Below are positions 61,744 through 64,000 of a stretch of 64,000 bases of DNA, piece by piece (positions within the stretch are counted from its first letter, which is position 1; every line of letters begins with the position of its first letter). Position numbers and translations under genes: made by a program. This DNA is from Turnera subulata (lineage: Eukaryota; Streptophyta; Magnoliopsida; Malpighiales; Passifloraceae). Location: contig JAKUCV010005477.1 in assembly GCA_028386065.3 (NCBI GenBank), forward strand, positions 47,436-111,435. Direction: 5' to 3'. A model generated the notes under the pieces. The model worked only from the letters and a program-made list of their open reading frames with translations, ran no database searches and was not told the DNA's origin.

Positions 61744-62260
61744 GTTTCGTCTTAATAAAATAAGAGTAATGTTAATTAGTAGGAGTATTTCTCCATATTT
61801 CCTTGATTATAATAAGAACTAAAAATATCATTCATTGTTATATGATAGTTCCTCGTAATAAAATAAAAGTAAAATATTAATTTATATTTTATAATATTAT
61901 TAATATAAGTATAGTTATTTTTATTTTCATCTATTGTTTGAGTTAGTTCTTTTCTATATAGTACATAGAAACTACATGTCATTCGTTATTGTATGACATA
62001 TCGTTTCAATTAAATAAGAGTAAGATATTAATTTTTATGATTATTATTAAATAGGATTATTTCTGTATTTTCGGTTATTTCGCGTTCGTGCTTTTATATA
62101 TAGTATATAGATATAGTATAACGAATGACATGTCGTTTCAATTAAATAAGAGTAAGATATTAATTTTTATGATTATTATTAAATAGGATTATTTCTGTAT
62201 TTTCGGTTATTTCGCGTTCGTGCTTTTATATATAGTATATAGATATAGATAGATATCGAT
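61744..62260. repeat. Degenerate tandem array, about four units
   Basis: The last two units are almost identical with period 132 (TCGTTTCAATTAAATAAGAG at 62001 and 62133). Two older units near 61745 and 61850 carry the same words with many changes. Every unit has TAATAAAAGTAA-like and ATATAGTA-like blocks. No coding content. Confidence 0.75.
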
Positions 62261-62265
62261 TGTAT

Positions 62266-62515
62266 CCTTTTTCCAACCGGATGGTTCTAAAGTCTATGTC
62301 TCATGTCGACGGGCATTTTATTTGGGACACTGATCCATCCAAGTGTGAACCTGAATGCAATTGTGCCAATGAGTTTTATGACTCGGATGAGGATTACACA
62401 CTTCCTCCATCAAAGCCAAGAAGACACACACATGTTAAGAACAGTCCCTGCTGGATCAAATGGTCCATTTGAATTTCCTAACCATAAGTCCTCACCTGGA
62501 GGACTGTGGTTTACC
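62266..62515 (+). repeat. Gag-like repeat, copy 2
   Basis: Open from 62260 to 62472 with SHVDGHFIWDTDPSKCEPEC and an acidic DSDEDY. It ends GTGGTTTACC at 62506-62515, where element C begins; the empty site is preserved in copy 1 at about 61660. Confidence 0.6.
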
Positions 62516-64000
62516 TGTAACAGCCCGGGTAAAAATTTTAATTTTTACCGGGACTGTAAAAGTCTTTTTACCGTGATTTACTGTTGAATTAATCTTGGGT
62601 AATTAATTCAAGGTAAATCGGGAGTCGTTTTTCGAAACCGAGGGTTTTCCCGCGCTCGAGATTTTCCCGCGGATTTTTCGAACCTAAGTTGGTATTTTCG
62701 GGTTTCAGAATTTCTCGGAAAATCACACCGGAAAATAACTAAGGAGGTATCTGTTATTTTCTGGTCCGGATCGGATTCGCCCGTAATGCAGACGAAATTT
62801 TATTATTGATTCACATGATCAATAGTAAAATTTTCAGTTTATTTAAGGAGGCAGCCGGTGGAAGAGCAGAAGAAGAGAAGGAAAAAAAAAAAGGGAGAGA
62901 AAAAGAGAGAAAAGAAAAAGAGAGAAAAAAAAGAGAGGAAAAAGAAAAGAAAAAAAAAAGAAAAAAAAAGAAAAAAAAACAAGAAAACAGTGAGAGGAAG
63001 AAGGAAAAAAAAAGAAAAAAAAGAAATGAAAAAAAGAAACAGAAAATAGAAAAGGAAAAGAAAATCAGAGAAATTAGAGAAAAAGAAGAAAAAGAAGAAA
63101 AATGGAAGAAAAAAAAAAGGAACAGTGTTGTCACCTTGCTCCGCTCGGTTACTGTACATGTCAAGCAGTTTCCCGGCAAATCACGCCACACCGCCGCCAC
63201 CAGGAGGTTCGTCACGCCGGCGCGACCTCACCCATGCCTCCCCCGTCGCCATCCGCCGCTGGACGCGCAGCGCAGAGCCGTTGACCCGCCGGATTCCCCG
63301 CGGATCTGCTTTCCTCCGTCGCTGCTCGGTTTCCTGTCGCCGCCGCGTCCTTCCATCTGCTGTGCCGGAGTCGCCAGCAGCCGCCTGCCTTCCTTCCGTG
63401 CTTGCTTCTCCTTTCCCGCCTCGATCCCGCCGTCGCGACGCTGCAACCCGAGGTGAGCAACCCGATTTCTGCAGGATCCGTCCGATTGTATTCGGGTCGC
63501 ACTGATTTCTGGGTTATGTTGACGCTGGGCTTCTGGGTTGGGCTGAACAGTGTTGGACCGGGTCTTGGGCGCGGGCCTGTGCTTCGGGCCTGCTGCTTTG
63601 GTCTGGGCCGACACTATTTAAGGCCCAGTCCGATTAATTTTAAAAAAACTATATTTATATATATATTTATTTAAACATAATCTGATATTCAATTTTGAAA
63701 AAAAATATATAGTTATTTTGAGTAAATTACTGCCAATTTAATTCTGGTATTTCCAAGAAAATATAAATATATTTACTTTGATAAATAATTATGTTTCGTT
63801 TGTAAATTATTATGGTTAGTTTGAAAAATATATATATGCCTTGGAAATAATTTCTGGAAAATTTATATGTATATTATTTTCGTCTGGAAATTATGTTTAT
63901 GGAAATTATATATATATGTACTTTGGAATTAAAGGTAATTATAATTTTGGTGTTGGAAAATATTATTATATATTTAGAAAAAGATAAATACTAAATATTT
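62516..64000 (+). mobile_element. Element C: copy of the element A family, cut by window edge
   Basis: Starts TGTAACAGCCCGGG like element A and stays alignable with it over the first 300 bp, then a purine tract (62880-63120), a GC-rich exon-like block ending in a donor-like GAG/GTGAGC (63450-63458), GGCCC words ending GGCCCAGTCCG (63622-63632), and the same AT-rich middle. No gene is present. The open frames at 62806-63505 come from the purine tract and GC block. Confidence 0.65.

Noticed and set aside
62806..63614. Open frames up to 216 codons
   Set aside because: Same cause in element C: low-complexity GAAA tract and GC-rich block.

Overview
This is a 64 kb piece of nuclear DNA from a flowering plant, most likely a eudicot. 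The support is spliced genes with GT-AG introns, plant-only families (cytokinin dehydrogenase, GH17 glucanase, UGT73-type glycosyltransferase, plastid fatty-acid exporter) and about half the window made of nested LTR retrotransposons and other repeats. A run of 107 N (29702-29808) shows it is a scaffold. The species cannot be told from the sequence.

Six protein genes can be built; all intron phases close and no internal stop remains: a secreted beta-1,3-glucanase (3558-5369, minus, 2 exons, 339 aa); an organellar RecA of the RECA2 type (11347-16248, minus, 8 exons, 388 aa); a FAX/TMEM14 fatty-acid exporter (24930-26520, plus, 5 exons, 217 aa); a cytokinin dehydrogenase (33332-35639, plus, 5 exons, 550 aa); a TPR plus J-domain co-chaperone (48348-56666, plus, 12 exons, 1236 aa); and an intronless UGT (57904-59385, minus, 493 aa). 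A seventh, unrecognised gene (36078-37540, minus, 3 exons, 243 aa) lies tail-to-tail with the cytokinin dehydrogenase. They are unrelated housekeeping, hormone and specialised-metabolism genes; no operon-like cooperation is implied.

The repeat layer: 1-3246 is the 5' end of a Copia-like element on the minus strand (element 1). A Helitron-like remnant with an RPA pseudogene (about 5958-10420) is split by a 2.75 kb TG..CA unit (element A, 6435-9185). A Copia element (element 3, 17106-23380) has two LTRs of about 760 bp and a 660 bp double palindrome inserted in its pol. A non-autonomous hAT element with very G-rich ends lies at 29337-30229. A second short-LTR Copia element (element 2, 37772-47306) has perfect TTGAT target duplications, carries an antisense LINE endonuclease fragment at the same place as element 1, and is itself split by a 3.25 kb TG..CA unit (element B, 41423-44672). 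A third TG..CA unit (element C, from 62516), close kin of A, runs off the right edge.

The most striking unexplained structure is in elements 1 and 2: at least 27 tiny hairpins with arms of 4 to 7 bp and five-base loops, most of form NNGAA. The arms differ from hairpin to hairpin but stay complementary. Ten lie in 365 bp at 41054-41418, and others continue into the decayed pol region. The 660 bp double palindrome inside element 3, whose arms carry tRNA-like pol III A and B boxes, is the second structure worth attention.
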